In this document: one piece after another, positions 32,897 through 33,081 of the stretch
Position numbering within the stretch: the first letter of the stretch is position 1
How the letters are laid out: the number at the start of each line of letters is the position of its first letter
Assembly: GCF_000613785.1 (NCBI RefSeq)
Contig: NZ_BAJQ01000030.1
Span: 1-33,081, forward strand
Direction of reading: 5' to 3'
DNA from: Segatella oulorum JCM 14966
GTDB lineage: Bacteria; Bacteroidota; Bacteroidia; Bacteroidales; Bacteroidaceae
Length of the DNA stretch: 33,081 nucleotides
Program-made: the position numbers and the translations under genes
The notes under the pieces: generated by a model
The model's input: the letters and a program-made list of their open reading frames with translations, nothing else
The model's database searches: none
What the model was told of the DNA's origin: nothing

Positions 32897-33081
32897 CAGC
32901 CTATTGTACGGATTGCTCAATAACGCCACAGCCTCATGATTCGTTTTTGTTCCACTGTTTGCTACTTTCGACAGAAGTTTATACCTCTCTTGCGGTGACG
33001 TTGGTATCGGTCATACATCACATTCCGACATTACAAATGCAAGTTCCAAAACGAAGTGCAATAAAAGAGTGTCCCTCTCCT
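32897..33081. other. Right end of window, no recognisable feature
   Basis: I see no coding frame, RNA gene, repeat or convincing promoter in this stretch after the peptidase stop codon. Confidence 0.5.

Overview
The window looks like a chromosomal segment of a Bacteroidales bacterium, most likely Prevotellaceae-like. Bacteroidetes-specific families support this: two DUF4230 proteins, a DUF6261 protein, a fimbrillin-family lipoprotein, a TamB/TamL pair and a clostripain-type lipoprotein. Many upstream regions also carry the Bacteroidetes promoter form, TTTG followed by 19-20 bp and TAnnTTTG. Genus assignment is inference; there is no rRNA here.

Layout. 1-3450: a 42-bp repeat array runs off the left edge. 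It is followed by two overlapping DUF4230 genes (minus), a DUF4738-like lipoprotein, ferritin, and a frameshifted YigZ/IMPACT gene. 3500-5310: tRNA-Ser(CGA), a 2-Cys OhrR-like MarR regulator, then a ~950-bp composite repeat element. 5460-9230: two identical tRNA-Asp genes with their own promoter and terminator, then a minus-strand operon. In transcription order it is a small outer-membrane protein, recR, a four-helix membrane protein, a frameshifted family-2 glycosyltransferase and a GNAT acetyltransferase. 9430-17600: tamB, tamL (frameshifted) and a sugar-nucleotide type nucleotidyltransferase (two frameshifts), closed by a strong terminator. 17690-22810: a short copy of the repeat element, a DUF6261 gene with a Lys-Pro-Gly-Asp tail, another 42-bp array, and a 929-residue fimbrillin lipoprotein preceded by a small acidic protein. 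These last two sit behind a long structured leader with a (TG)11 tract. 22920-24980: an acyl-ACP thioesterase and an abundant-type OmpA porin. 25116-28044: cobU-cobT-cobS-cobC, the complete nucleotide-loop assembly pathway for cobalamin, with cobS frameshifted. 28056-28790: a second composite repeat element. 28901-32896: valS and a clostripain-family lipoprotein.

Two things stand out. First, five unrelated tandem-repeat families (here called A to E) occur in the gaps, and all have a period of 42 bp (41-43 in places). 42 bp equals 14 codons, or about four turns of B-DNA. One family carries a hairpin in every unit with compensatory base changes. Two copies of that array are joined to a 27-bp inverted-repeat-bounded element, which also occurs alone in a minimal 129-bp form. 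This dispersed repeat system is the best candidate for something undescribed. Second, six or seven housekeeping genes are broken by what look like single-base losses in homopolymer runs. This points to residual sequencing error more than to gene decay, and anyone using the translations should know it.
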